64,000 nucleotides of DNA from Aphis gossypii (lineage: Eukaryota > Arthropoda > Insecta > Hemiptera > Aphididae), in the NCBI RefSeq assembly GCF_020184175.1, contig NC_065532.1, forward strand, positions 25,978,001-26,042,000, given 5' to 3'. This document shows positions 11,838-26,030 of the stretch, in pieces (within the stretch, counting starts at the first letter, position 1; each line of letters opens with the position of its first letter). The notes beneath the pieces were generated by a model that saw only the letters and a program-made list of their open reading frames with translations, made no database searches and was not told the origin of the DNA. The position numbers and the translations under genes were made by a program.

Positions 11838-13555
11838 TGTGTTGTTTATTGTACCCGTTCGGTGATAGATCAGCCGCTGCGCTAGATACGTCATCGACGC
11901 GCGTTTCCAGCTACTTCGGACGCGATTCCCCGATAGAGCAGCATAACCCAAAGTTATGATAACGCTTGAAATGAACAAAAAAAAAAACCCTCTGTAGGAT
12001 ATCAATTACTCGTCCGTTTACAGAAAAACATAAAACTCGACCTGATATAATGCATATAAAAAAAAAAAGTTCTTAGAAGAGCATTGACAGCTGTTATATT
12101 TATAGTTTGACTCCAATACCGCTGCTAAAAAAAATATTATTCCTTCGAGAATATCTAAGTTTCGTTTATGTCAATGGGGCTCACATTTGAATATTGAAAG
12201 TTATAGTCAAGTTTTGAAAGTTCTTATTTTTCCATAGAAACTCCAGACGTTTCGGATGTGTATAGATATATACGATTTTTACTGAGGCAATTTGACAGTT
12301 TTTCTACTGGAGGGTAAACATAAATAAAAATTTCATAGTTTTAGAACTCTTGGGACAATTTACCTAAACAAATTTTCAGGATACTCGTTTGTTTATTTTA
12401 GATTAACTTTGCATGGAATATTTTATGTTTTACTTTTTATTTTATTTTTGATGATTCAAAAGCTTAAACTTTTCTAACAAACTTTTATGAATAATATTTT
12501 CCAATTTTATGAAATCTAAAGAAAATAAAAATAATAAATAATTAAATAGCATTTAAGCAATAATAAATACTCGTACACATAAAACATATTTCTTGGTGAA
12601 TTGGTATTATATTTTATAAGATGATTCCACTTAAATAACTTAAAAAATGTTTTTTATTTATATTTATTTGTAGGTATCTCAATATAACGGCTTAATAGTT
12701 TTTACTATTTCTAGGCGTACTCTCAAATTCATGAGAGATTCTTTTGTTCAACTTCAAAAATGTCTTGTAGAGATACAAACTTCTATTTTTCAAAAAAAAT
12801 AAATCTTTTTTCTATTATAAATTAGGGTATAGTAAGATATATTAACAAGCGAAGATTTTTTCAAAAAAAATTAACGTATCAAAATATTAGGAGTTGCTCT
12901 TGAGTTGTCTAATTTTGTAAATTAAAAAATTGTAATCCAATTTTAATAAACATTAAATCCAATATTACATTATTTTATATTTGTATAGAACCATTTTAAG
13001 GGCCATTATCTTTAGTAAAAACATTTTAATAACGAAAAACTGGTCGTTAGCATTTTTAATTAAGTACTTGTACATCAAAATTATCAAAAAAATGTTATCC
13101 GCTAAATACTTATATAGTATAAGACTATAAGAGGAAAGTTATGATTTTAAAAACATAAATTTTTATGACTACCAGACACTCCTTTAATATGGTATTTAAA
13201 AATTCCAAAAATCAGAGTATGAATATATTCATCACTAAAACAAATAGGGGGGAAAACATGCTTAGTAAATCACCCTTTATAAGATAGCGTAACCAAAATG
13301 TGTTACAGTTGAGTACAATAGTTTCAAATCAAATCGTATATGTGAAGTCGGTAAGTGATTTCGATTGATACACAAATTATTCGTATTTCCGCGTCAACGT
13401 AAACGGTATTCGAATAAATGGATTGACTGCAAAGCGCATGATTGATCGGTGATGGGTGATAGGGTGCATTATTTGGGTTTTTAATAACTATAAAATAATA
13501 TACATATATACAGTTGTCTTTGAAACCCTCAAGCACGTCTTCTAACGACCGGGTG
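11838..13555. other. AT-rich non-coding stretch
   Basis: No coding frame or named repeat was seen after the first 200 bases, which remain CpG-rich. A good donor-like sequence, GTCG/GTAAGTG at 13351, has no convincing acceptor upstream. Confidence 0.5.
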
Positions 13556-13559
13556 CGTT

Positions 13560-14900
13560 TATATATACGCATATATGAGTATGTAGGGTGCCCTTGTCGC
13601 AGAGTAATCGAGGTAGTGAGGCAAAGCGTTGAGCGTTAGGGCGGTGAAAAAGGACGAGGGAAATAAAAAAAAAAAAAAAATACAAGCAAAGAAGAGAAGA
13701 AGCAAGCGCAGCTTCGGTGGCGGTGGTAAACCCGAAAAATTAAGGACAAAAGAAATAAAATTGATGAGTTTTCTGGAAGGAGCTGAGAGCGCGCGCGCGG
13801 GATTTTCCCGTGTGTCGACGGCGGGTCGGGGATGTTGTGTTTCGCCGGCGGGCGGTTGATTGATGAGCCGGCAGTTGTGTAGGACACGGGCGGACGACGC
13901 GACGGTATTGTCGGGGGTGGTTAGGGGGTAGAGACTTTGGTGGAGTAGTAGTAGCTGTATGTGGGGTGATTTGGATAGTGAGGTGGAGAGTAGGAGGTCT
14001 AACCGACGTCTGAGATATCGCCTCCCATCCGATTGATAGCTGGATAGACGTCTTCGGATACCGGCAATTTTTACGGACAGACACGGGCGTTTTCTCCGCC
14101 ACCGCCACCGCCACGCCCCGACGTCGTTTCTGCCTGCACAAATTGTACGCAATTTCTTATTGCCCTCGTCCTGAGGCGGTGTGTCCCGCGTGCCATTCGC
14201 AATAGTGTGGCATTATACTGGTCGTGACGGGTGACGGCGGGGTGGGGTAGTGACGTGTGGGCAAGGTGCGATTGACGACGGACGAGTGTCGGCGAGTGGG
14301 GATGAGGGAGGGGCAGCAGACGAGAAAGTAAGAGAGATTCGAATCCCAGGACTCGGTTAATCCGTCGGAACACGTATTACGCACCCATTGTAGACGCAGT
14401 CGTCGACGCCACCAAATTATAAACGAGTGTGTGTGTGTTTGTACTTGCTATGGACCTACACTGCATGCGCTGGATAAAACGTCCAAACAAACGTTCCGTT
14501 AAATTGTATGTCTAAAGTTTCCAAACGAATCCAATTAAACGGCGCGCAAAAGGGGTATTTATTTGACTCTCCGCAACCCTTCATCTGCGTGCAGCCCAGT
14601 GCTCTATACCACTGGTACAGTTTTGTGTACGTTTTTCGCAGGGTACGTCGTGTCGGAGACGGAGTTGTGTATTCCGTGGCTATACGACGCCACAATAGTT
14701 GTTGATACAAACAGGCCTCAATCGACTTTAAACTATACAAACCACTGTAGTGTGTGTGTGTAACAGAGTGTGCATGAGGCGAACAGAGATTTTCAAGCGA
14801 ATAAGAATGAGGTGGATAGTTTGCGTGACTGAATTCTGGACTATGATTTTGTTTTTTTTTTTTTTTAACAGACACTATCACGCGCGTGTTCAATTACGAA
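13560..14900. other. GC-rich, strand-asymmetric region, candidate regulatory island
   Basis: From about 13620 to 14350 the + strand is strongly enriched in G and A (tracts of GGGG and GGTGG type) and the - strand correspondingly in C and T. CpG is frequent. Several overlapping - strand frames of 100-197 codons arise from this skew and show low-complexity R, P, L and F runs without a domain. An A16 run lies at 13665-13680 and T15 at 14852-14866, the latter ending in an acceptor-like TTTTTTAACAG at 14871. No gene can be assigned. Confidence 0.45.
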
Positions 14901-16230
14901 AATAAAGTTACGGTGAAAAAAAATGCATTACATTAAAATGTTAATTTAACTCGACCTATAGAATTTTATCGTCTTATTCTCGGTGAAAAAAATAAATTAA
15001 TATTAAACGTGCACGAGAAGTCAAGCTACAAAATATAGTTTCCAATACTTTTATAGTAAGTTAATTTTACATGGTACGCGCATACTAGAATATACCAATT
15101 TTACACCTTATGTCTAAATATTTATAATAATTGGGTTATCCCATTAATTTAGTTTAATAAAATCATAAATATTGTTTTCAAATGAACTGTATATTTCTTC
15201 AACTTCATATTAATTAAAATCATAAACCTACAAAAGCGTAATTATATAAAAATATATGTGTATTTAAATATGAATTCGATTTAATTTAGCCAAAAAGTTT
15301 ATAAAAACTTGAGCCAATTATATCAACTTTTCCTCTAATTGATAAAATATATATTAAATTAATGATAGTGTTGCGTTTTGCGTAGTACAAACGCTATCTA
15401 TAAATTCATCATTTTTTAAAATTTTATTTTCGTATTGATTATAAGGGGTTAATTACTTTTGAAATATTATTATAATATGATACACGTATCGTTGTTTTTA
15501 TTATATTCCAAATTTATCACATAATCATAAATCATCAAAAATACTATGTTATAGAATATGAATAAATTTGAATACATAAAGTATTACCATGCTTGGCGCA
15601 ATTTTTTCAACATAAAACCCTTCAAAAAAATAAACAGTAACCGTGAAAAAATAAATTTCTCTCCAGCGACTACTAAAAGGAAAATACGATTAAAGATTAA
15701 TTTATACACACGACTTAAGATTAATGACACTTTAATACGGTCAAGTACATATCTCTCTGAAATTATTCAAATTCCTTTCAATTGCTTTGTAAAAAAAAAA
15801 GAAAGAAAAAATTAAATTTAAATAATTGTTGTTTGAAGTGTAAAAAGAATTTTCGTCCTCAATTTAATAATTGGCTAAAAAAAAGAATGGAACCACAGAC
15901 ATGAATAGTTAATAATATAATTGCATAGAATCGTCTTCAGGTTTTTTTTTGTTTTTGTTTTTTTTTTTTTTCAATACGAGAAACGCACAATTAAATAATG
16001 TATTTAAAGAATTAATATTATACTTTATGCAGATAACAATTTGAATGAAAAACGAATTCAGAAAACCCTATACAATATTGAATATTATATAATTTATATT
16101 ACATTACATAATAATATGAAGTATGAGAAATTTGTACCGCGTTAAAAAAAAAAAATGATCTATCCGTTTCTGCGAGCAGTCTTAATTTGGATGCATCATC
16201 GGTACACGAATTATTACTCGTTGACATAAA
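14901..16230. other. AT-rich non-coding stretch
   Basis: Only short lysine- and isoleucine-rich frames occur, such as 85 codons at 15558-15815, explained by A-richness. There are T and A homopolymer runs near 15940-15972 and 16144-16155. Nothing recognised. Confidence 0.5.
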
Positions 16231-17640
16231 TACGTCACGTACAGTATATATTTTGTGAGAATGTATCGTATATTATTATATGACACGTTTGTCATGATCG
16301 CCGACTGCCGTCCGTTACACACTGGTCCCGAAGAAACGTAATAAGTTGACTAGCTAACGTCCCCGAGGACGAGCGATGCACACACATTTCGATTAGGTTT
16401 ACGGTTCAATGTAGACTCGGCATGCTTGCAGAGCCCCTCGGCATGAGATAAGACGAAATTAATGAACTTTGTGTCACCCCGGATAATATATAATGTAGAC
16501 ATCGCTTTCGAACAGTATAAAAATCTTTACGATACAGAACGTATAAATGGTTGACGCCGGATAATATTATTATTATTATTATTATTATTACACGAGAGTG
16601 CCCGATCGAGTTGCGTTCGGATTTAGTAAGTATAATTATTACGATGTCGATAACTACACAATACTTGAACATTTATGTGGTGGCAGACCAATCGATTTAC
16701 GATAGTCCCGCGCCGTCTATAACGTAGTGTTTTTTCCGGCTTTGCTCGTCGCGCGCAATCAATATTGTACACTGCAGCAGGCCGCCGAAATCGAATTCAA
16801 CGAGAACGTTATATTATTGACTTCTGTAGGACTGACCTGAATATGCGGAAGGTTATTTTTTACTTCACTCAAAATTACAATAATATATTATAATATATAT
16901 ATATACATTTTAATATCTGTTTACTACGATTTTCTCTTTCTCTTTTCTTTTTTTTTCTTTTTTTTTTGATACTAGGTCGAGGAGATATTCTTACCCTACT
17001 AAAATCTTCACACAAAAATACCAGTGTTTTTTTCCAGAACCGTTTTAATAAATCCCATCGATTCGGGCGGGCGTTCCGTGTAAAGACTGTTCAAATAAAC
17101 ATGATGGCACGAAAACCTTCGATAACCTTCGCTCCAAAGTGAAGGATATGACGGCGACGCGGCGGGCTGTGCACGAAATACGAGACCATTTCACTGATAA
17201 TAATTCTCATTCATCGCAGCGGCGTGTTACACTTAAATCCAACGTATATAATATATATGTGTGTGTGTGTGCACCTATTTTTTTGGAAATTCCGAAAATG
17301 TTCAATGTGCCACTGCCATCGATTTGATTCCTGTATGATATAGTATGTGTTTATCGACTTAATTCAAATAATCCCGTCGTTTCGTCCTTTGCTCTTGCCG
17401 CCTCGTCCCGTTTTTTTATACATTTTTCAACTGGTGCATTATTTATACATTATTGCCTGTCTTCGAGCGCGCATTGGAAAAATAGTCGGCTTAGGGCAAA
17501 CGTTTGTTTAATATTAATTTTCCCACGACCTGGATTTATACACGCAGGTACACGCCGACAGTGTTTTTTATTTTTTATTCATCCCTCACTGCAGCCACCC
17601 ACCCTATACCATCGCTCGAACGCGTTGTAATTTGTATTTG
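16231..17640. other. Moderately CpG-rich segment
   Basis: The CG content is raised at about 16230-16430, 16680-16830 and 17040-17240, with (ATT)8 at 16566-16589 and a short GT run near 17260. No coding frame is believable. It is a possible regulatory segment on composition only. Confidence 0.3.
16566..16589. repeat. (ATT)8 microsatellite
   Basis: Eight uninterrupted ATT units within AT-rich DNA. Confidence 0.9.
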
Positions 17641-20165
17641 ATAAATTTATTTTTTTCCTCCTTTATATATCCAAACAGAACGGTGCGTTTATTACCTTCT
17701 GCGAAAATAACACCGCGGGGTTATTAAAAAATATAATAACAATTGTACATATTATTTCTAATGCATTATACACATGCCTTTATATTATCATTTATGTACG
17801 GTCTGTTTGAAAATTAAAACCGAATAATACCAAAATATGACCTTCGATACTCACTTGAATACCATCCCAAATTATTTTAAATCAGAATATCATACGTTCA
17901 GATGACATCATGTAGCCACTAATTAAAAACTGATGATTATATATTGACACGTATTATTTTTTCGTAACGATGTAACATGTTAATAATAAATTATAATATG
18001 TGATGTTATAGGCGGATGCACACTCAAATTATAACTAAAAAGCTGTGATCGTTTTGATTACCATAAAATATAAAATTAAAACTGTATTTAGGTACGTTTA
18101 AATACAAATATAAAAATATCAAACAAGAGAAATACAATTGTGCGCTTACATTAATTTTTCGTCGAGGAGAACTATACTATATATTATACTAATACAACAT
18201 TTTATTTTTTGAAAACTTTATTCAAATACTTTTCGTGTGTCGCTGTGGGAAAAATAAAACACCAACTATGTTCAAAATGTGACCTTTAGCAACGAAACGG
18301 GCAGAATTGTGTATGAAGATTTCTTCCTTTTTCTCTTTTATCCTTACCAGGTTCCAATAAAACAAACAAAACGCCAGCAATATAATTTTAAAAGCACACA
18401 TTTATATTTGCTAGGAACTCTTTATCTTCATAGCTCCTAAAGTGGATGAAATAAAAAAAAAAAAATAAGTATAATGCCCACCATCTATATTGCTTCTGTC
18501 AACGATAATTCATTGTTCAAGCTCTATGGCGTGTGTTGTAAACATAAAAGTAAAAACAGGTACATAAAAAAGCACACGAAAATATACAGTTATTCCGGTT
18601 AAATTAGGTCGGTTTAAACAAATTGAGAACATATTATATTAATTGATATTGTAAACATTGTAGTTTAATACGAACATCCTAATTTACTCAGGACTACACT
18701 CTCTAGGGACAACGAGCAAATCGATGTAGGGTACCTAGTTATATTTGTTTTGTGCTTCATTGAAAAAGAAAAAAATTGAGTAAATACGAAAAAACTCTAT
18801 CGTAATAGCGAGTTTAATCTAAATTTATTTTTGGCCAAGTAATGAATTTTCTCTGACTTTTCTGTTCTGGGAATTTGGGTTTATATAAAGTGAACTAAAA
18901 AAAAAGATTTTACACGAGATTACTTTTTCCCTCGTGCTCTTTTTTTTATATCATCAACTACTCCTTGCATATCCCAACGCATTATTACTATATTGCCTTT
19001 AAATTGTCCATAGACATATATTCGTATATTCGAACGGTGTATTACACAAAACCGTATCCAATATTCCCCTTAAAACGTATAAAAGATTTTAAATTATTAT
19101 TTTATAAAATAAAATTAATAAGACATATATAATATTATTTTAACTATCAATATTGATAAACATTTTGTAAATTAATAATATGAGCAAACTTTATTCAATA
19201 ACTAAAAAATAAAAAAATATTTTTCTGCTAATAAATTATTATTCAGAAATGAAAAATCTAGATCATTTAAACTATGAAAGGTTTTGTTAATAAAATAGAT
19301 TACTCAAAAGACACTTATGACAGAATTAAAATTAGTGCTATAAAATTCTATTTTTTTCTAATTATTATAAAAATAAACTAATTACTTTTTAATCTTTATA
19401 ATAATAAATATATCTAAAAATATTCAAAATAATCGAATAATTATTATTCTGTTTTAGAAGGTTAAATTATAGCTTGGACTTATAAGTCAATTATAACGTA
19501 GGCTATAATATCGATCAAGTATTGATTTTATTATTAAATTAAAAACAACAAATTGAAGATCAACCTAGTTTAAACAGGTTCAAACAAAGTACAAACGATT
19601 GATATGATACTGGTTAATATCGTGAGATAACAAAATAGTTAAATTTAATTAGGTATTTCGAATTTTAACAATAGGTGCACTAATATGATAATACAGTAAA
19701 TGTTTTATAATATCTAAAATTAACAAAAAATATAAACAATAAAATAATCTCAGATATGAGACAAAAAAACAATTAAATAAAACAAATTAAACATTAAAAA
19801 AAATTAGAATGAAACGTAAAAAATGCGTAAGCTACCTATTTAGTTTATTTATTTTTTCATTACAACACACAGCTATAAATTACAAATTCAATAAACGAAA
19901 TGATATTGTTGGATGAAATAAAATCTCTCGTTTTGAATCCTATTCCTGAATTAAAATGAAAATAATAATAAAGATCCACGCAGATAATACAACTTTCGAT
20001 TATTACCCACCAGTTTGGAATCTTACTCTAATATAATATCAGTATCACAACTGCACTACTGCAGTATATCAAATCGATTATTACCTATTTAGAGTTTACA
20101 TGGTTTAATAATTAATATTATTATAACCGTTACATTTGTATAACATAATCTAAAACCGATTTCAC
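17641..20165. other. AT-rich non-coding stretch
   Basis: Short frames only; frequent A and T runs. Nothing recognised. Confidence 0.5.
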
Positions 20166-21600
20166 CGCGTGACCGACACAGCAATTACGCTTCCGAGCGT
20201 ACTTATATCATATCGCAGACGTTTCCTCGGAGTTTTCGTCCAGGACCAATGTCCGCCACGCGGCGTCCTTAATTTTCCGGGCCAACGAAAACCGTAATAT
20301 ACACTCATTCACATATAATATATTATTATACGTCGCGTATATATAAGGGGTTGTGTGCGCGCGTTCGTGTGCGAACGGTGTAATAATGTTACGTATTAAG
20401 GTGCGAATGTGCGCGCATGTGTGAAAAACTCACACATCCGGTGGATGCTGAGGTGGCGAGAGGTGGCGAGGGCGCAATCGAACGGGTGCGAATGATCGAG
20501 TGGCTTCGCCGGGCTCCGCTCGTATGACCCGTCGAGATCCCTCAGCTGCCGCCGCCAGCACCCACACACCCACTACTGCTATACCGAATATATTAACCTC
20601 TCCGCTGCCCACCCACCGTTCAGTCTTTCATCCACACATCCACAAATACACATACACGGTCACAAGACGAATCGCAGAAAAACGCACACACGCGCACGTG
20701 GACGCCCTTGGGTGCGTGGAGAAAAAAAAGAAGATATTACGTGTGACACAAATCCTGACACATGCGTTTTCTTACGCATTTGTCAACAGTTATTTATACC
20801 CGAGGCGACGACGACCGTTTCCCGAGCCGGTGCGGCAATAACTGCCGGCGGTGGCAGCGGCGGCGTCTGTGCAGGATGAGCGTGAGGAGAGTGAGAATGA
20901 AAGAATTTCACTTACACGGTTTTTTTTTTCGAGTGCGTATATTGTAAAGGGTGGCTCATAAATAACTCGAAAAATGTCTTCAGATGTCGAGTCAAAAAAA
21001 TAATAATAATAATAATAGATGAACGACAGGGGAACGTCGTCGGACGTCTTTCCGCACCTACTACCACTTTACCACCCAATAGTACATACATTTCTGTGCG
21101 AATGTAGAGGTCGACCTGTACGCGTACACGCTAAAACTATATAATATATTTCATATATTATCTATTATTGTTATTTTTATTATTATTATTTACATACCTA
21201 CTGTATTTGTTTTTCGATAACACCTCGATGGCACATGGACAAATAAATCATATATATTTTTATATTCACTGTGTATCAAAATATATATTCTATCGCCAAT
21301 GGTGGAAGATGAGAAATAAAAGAAATTTTCTCGTACTACGCATAAGTCCTAACATGACCTAAAATGCATGCATTGTAAAGTGAATATTATTATTATTATT
21401 ATTGTTATACACGGAAAGCTCGCTGGACCCGCCGCAGTGCTCAGTGCGTTGTTAATGCTTACCAGTTGTCGTCATCATCGCCATTGCCGTTGTGCTGGTA
21501 GCCACGGGAGATTACGCACGCTCTGTTTAAATAAAACCCTTTATTAATGCTCAAGAGACTGTGCGACCACGACGAACTGTATTTCAAAACGCGTCGAAAA
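20166..21600. other. CpG-rich island, candidate promoter or leader region
   Basis: Dense CG dinucleotides occur at about 20170-20960 and again at 21020-21130 and 21410-21600. It includes two perfect 10-bp units AGGTGGCGAG (20451-20470), a perfect 8-bp-stem inverted repeat ATGTGTGA/TCACACAT (20417-20437), and an arthropod-initiator-like TTCAGTC at 20619-20625. Frames of 113 (+) and 60 (-) codons are GC-driven with no domain. No transcript can be assigned from sequence. Confidence 0.35.
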
Positions 21601-24600
21601 GCAAGAAAAAAAATGTGATTTTTAATGACGGAATTTATAATTACACGTTTTCCAAAAATAGTTACCCATCGTAAAATCGAAACCTTACACTTGATTGTGA
21701 AATGAAACCTTTTTGAACATTTTTTTTTTTTTTTAATCCATTGTACAGCCTTTTGCTCTAGAACCTGTAAATCGTATCATGAAAAAGACCCAGTACAATT
21801 ACTTTTTTTACGTTAAATGGATGAGAGTGAATAGACTTTTATTACCTCGCGTTTGTATCCCAAATCTGTCGTCCCAAATTTATGTTTAGTTATCTACCTA
21901 GTTACTATTTTATAATCAATACACCCATGTAAACTAATGATTTTAAATCAATGACCTATTGGTTATATTTTATGTAGGTATAAAATATATCAAATGGTAT
22001 ATAAAAGCATTCAACGTATTGTGCTACGAGTGTAATAGCATAAATATTATTTTTTTAAATATGATAATTCTGTATGTAGGTTTTTCTTTTTTGATCTTTT
22101 AACTATAATAATATTAGGTATAATAAATTGTGTTATATTGCATACTTTATTGTTATAAATTTTGATAAAAATCTGTAATGTAAATATCGTAAAACTATTT
22201 AAAAACTAAGAAATACAATTATTATAATGCTGAAACTTCTACTACAACAAAAAATTAACCAAATGTCAAGTTAATTTCGTGTTCAAGTGAATATTAATTT
22301 TCAATTGTATAATTAAATAAATTTAATAGACTTTATAAATCAACTATTCGGCTATAAATATAACTTTCCAGTCTTACTAGTCTTAGTAAATAATAATATG
22401 AAATGAGATTGAAATCTACTCCAAAATATATTAGAATATTTGGTACCTCTGTGTTTTTAAGAATTTTAAATATTTCCAGATAATCTAGATAATTATTATC
22501 TTTTATTTAATGAATAATTTTTACGGTTAAAAATAACATGTGTGACCACTGACCATACATGAATTAGACATGATGACACATTTAAAAAGTAAAAACGATA
22601 TATATGGTGATTGGTTGTGAAAGAGATTACTACGACATATTATTATTTTGTCTTTTCTGCCTTGATCAGAAAGTGTCGGACACTGGAGGACAATAACGTC
22701 GTATAATGTGTTTGTATCGTTTCTAATATGTCCTTAGAGAGGGCAAAGCAAAATATGGATAATAATGTGTGGTTTAAAAATGAAAAAAAAATAATATGAG
22801 ATGTAAAAAAATTCTAGGGATAAAGGATCCTCGGCACGCCCTAAATCATATCTATGGGATATGGAGTAAGTATTTCGGTGGGATCTTAAAAAAAAAAGGT
22901 ATGTTTTATTTTCCTCCACGGATGACATTTCACTAGCGGGTTGGTCGACTGCGTAAGAGCCAATGCATTTGGATGACAAAAAGAGAATTCGCAAGGGTTG
23001 TTTAACCTTCGAGTTCGGACTGAGGAAACATAGTGGAACAGGCTCTAGGGAAATATTGAAAATACAATTCGTGTAATAAATAAAATAATAATTTAGGGTA
23101 TTTAAATTACAAACCTGAGAAAGGAGCAATAAAATGTTCAAAATTCGTCATCAAAAATAGAAAGTATAATATTCTATTTGGATTAATTCAATAATAACAT
23201 AAATAATTTATGCTTTACCTATTGAACTGTATATGATAAGTCAAATGCTTACCAACATTAGATAATTTTAAACATAATCGATATAAAGTGTTAGGAAAAA
23301 AAGGCAAAAAAGAATGATGTAGTTATCCCAATTTATCGCATATAATAAATACGTATTACTCACCAATTAATGTCGTGATTTTAACGTTTTGTTCCACATT
23401 TTTGAATTTATCTTACAAAAAATTAAAACAGTAGTTAAATGTTGAATTTTATAAGTGCTTTTAATTGTGCCAACTGAAGTGACTTTAAGAGAGACTTAAT
23501 GGTTTCAAATTGAAAAACTCTATCATATTTCACAATGGTATTTTATTATACGTATAGTTAAGTATTTTTCTAGCTTATTTTAAGTGATATACCTGTTATT
23601 TTTCTTAATCTAGTCTTACTGTCATTAAAAGGAAAGTACCTAGCTAAAATGTAAATTGTGTAAATTTATATTTGTTATTCTTATAGTAATGAATTAAAAT
23701 GCCTGACTTAAAATTTCCAACGAAAATTTTCCTGATAAACTATTTATTTATCGATACATCATTTGTATAATTAAATATTTATATACGAGATAAATTAAAA
23801 ATATTTTGTGAAAATTAAAAATTATAATATATTACATTTTAAGAATCAAACTAAAATAATATTGTTGTAAATGTATATAGGTACTTAAGATGTTAACACT
23901 ATAAATTAAACGAGGATAGCTATATCATAAGTATGTCTCATCTGTTTCTAACATTCTCTATCGCACAACATAGCTTGATGAGTATTCCAGTCAATATTAA
24001 AGTTCAAAAATTCTAGTTTTTATCATAATATTCATTATAAAATACATACCTACAATTAATGAAATTCGCCACTTGTCAATTTTCACGAAAGATTTATTAT
24101 GATAATCGCACGACGATACATAAATCTAATTTTAGTCACGCATAAAATAGAATTTTAAGTGCTTTCCGTTTTTTTTCTGCTATTTTTGGCTTCAATGTTT
24201 TCCTGAAAATTGCAAATACATAAGGACAACAAATTAGGTTTTTTTTTATTTCGAAAAGTATATTATTAGTTCTTTTTAAAAGACTTTTTAAGGTTTTTAA
24301 AAGAAAAATTTCAATATGAGTTTAAAAAATGATGTCAACTACTTTTTACGCATTTTACATCGAAATAGTATTTAAGCTACACAATATATCAGTATAATAC
24401 AAATTTTAATTAAATTTTAATTTTAAATTAGTTCGTCTATATTAAAAAGCTAAAGCCTTTATTAATATTTTTGAACATTACACTTTCCAAATCATATAGC
24501 GACCTATGTCAGCTATATCGTATGTATATTATATGTATTCTAAGTCAGCTTAGAGTTGATTTTTTACTTAAAAACAGCATTCATAATATCATTCTACGAA

Positions 24601-25045
24601 TTTAAATACATAATAATATGTTAACTTTATTGAACATGTAAAAAAAAAATCAACCATAAACTAAATTATATTTTGTTATAATAATATATTTTACTAAAAA
24701 GTATTTTTGTTTATAAACGCTATGAATAAAATTTTAAAAGCACGTTTTACAGATAATATAGCCAATAAAGTAGCGGAAAAAATTTGAAACGTTTATTCGA
24801 ACACAAAAACGTGAATAACAATATTTTAAATAACGTTGAAATGTTGATATTTTTATTTCACATGCGTTGAATACTTTACGATACGAAAAAAAACGCAAAT
24901 TGTATTCGTTGTGTGCGAATGTAGTATGATGTACAATCCTAAATAATACGATATGTACATCGAAATAATAATAAAATGAAACAATAAATTTTGGAATAAA
25001 AAATTAGATGTTGATTTATCAAGAACTATATCTACCTATGTAAAT
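21601..25045. other. AT-rich non-coding stretch
   Basis: No supported gene. A 135-codon - strand frame (22734-23141) spans a locally less AT-rich patch but matches no family I know and begins and ends in A/T-driven residues. Confidence 0.45.
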
Positions 25046-25049
25046 AATA

Positions 25050-26030
25050 TTGTGCGCGCCGTATACGCGTATACACGTGTACATCGTGTGCACGAGTACA
25101 ATTTCTCAACAGTTTCGTGGCGCGAGAACGAATCGCCGGGTTATTATGAATTTTATGGGAGGCAAGTGCTCGGATTTATGGGTAACAATTATTCGCATGC
25201 AAGACAAATGGCCGTTCGCTTCAACGCATAAATGTAAATGTGAGGTTTTCGCGCTGCCGCAGCAGCTGTGAGGTGGCAGGAAAACGGACGAATTGTTAGA
25301 TTTTTATTTTTTTTTTTTAAAAAACGTTAAACAGTCACAATAAGTTAAAACTAACATTGCGGGTCACCTGACAGCATATACAACCGCGCCATTTATCAAT
25401 ACGCCGTGCTATCGTCCCGACATAATATCTTCCGTAAATCTAAACGACGGATTTGCTAAAACCTCGACGACTGTCTTCGCCTATATCCACGAGTACGGTT
25501 TTATATTCGTTTTTGATATTCTTTTTGCGTTTGGCGTTTGGACTATTCTAGTACTCTCGGAACGATACCGACATCGCGTTGACGAATACGGCAGAGCTGA
25601 TAGTTGTTAAGAATAAAAAACGAAATAATACCTTTCCAAAAAACAATCAACGTTTTTCGTCCCGAGAAAACTCGTTACTGTCAACTTAAATATGACGAGG
25701 GTAGTGGGTAAGGACCTTATCTTCTCCTTCTCTAAGTACTTTTTTTTTTATTTATCGTGCACACCGCCACTTTCGTTGAAAATCGTATTAACTATATTCG
25801 CCGGCGTGACTATCGTGTATCTACTGCTACTACTCTCGTTAAACGAGTTTTAAATTATAATCAACTATAAATTTCGTATTTTACGCCGTCTTTATACTGT
25901 TTATTATTAAATACATCGCTTTGAATTTCTGACGAGTATAATAATTATTGTTAACGAAATTCAATCCTTCGTTCGCGCGTAAGTAAGACGCATTTACGGC
26001 ACAACGTTAATAATTAGATTAACCGCTTTC
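25050..26030. other. CpG-rich segment
   Basis: CG-rich tracts at about 25050-25260, 25375-25620 and 25790-26030 sit in an otherwise AT-rich region. The 73-codon + frame at 25050-25271 has no recognised domain. A regulatory role is possible on composition alone. Confidence 0.3.

Noticed and set aside
13559..14152. 197-codon - strand frame and two overlapping - strand frames of 133 and 100 codons
   Set aside because: A product of the C/T-rich strand: R-, P- and L/F-rich low complexity, includes an F run from the A16 tract, no recognisable domain or splice structure.
14325..14360. tRNA B-box-like GATTCGAATCCC
   Set aside because: No matching A box or cloverleaf could be built around it.
14456..14893. 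145-codon - strand frame
   Set aside because: Begins through the T15 tract read as a lysine run and shows no family signature; no supporting splice or start context.
22734..23141. 135-codon - strand frame
   Set aside because: The middle part has mixed composition but no retroelement or cellular domain is recognisable, and both ends are A/T-driven.
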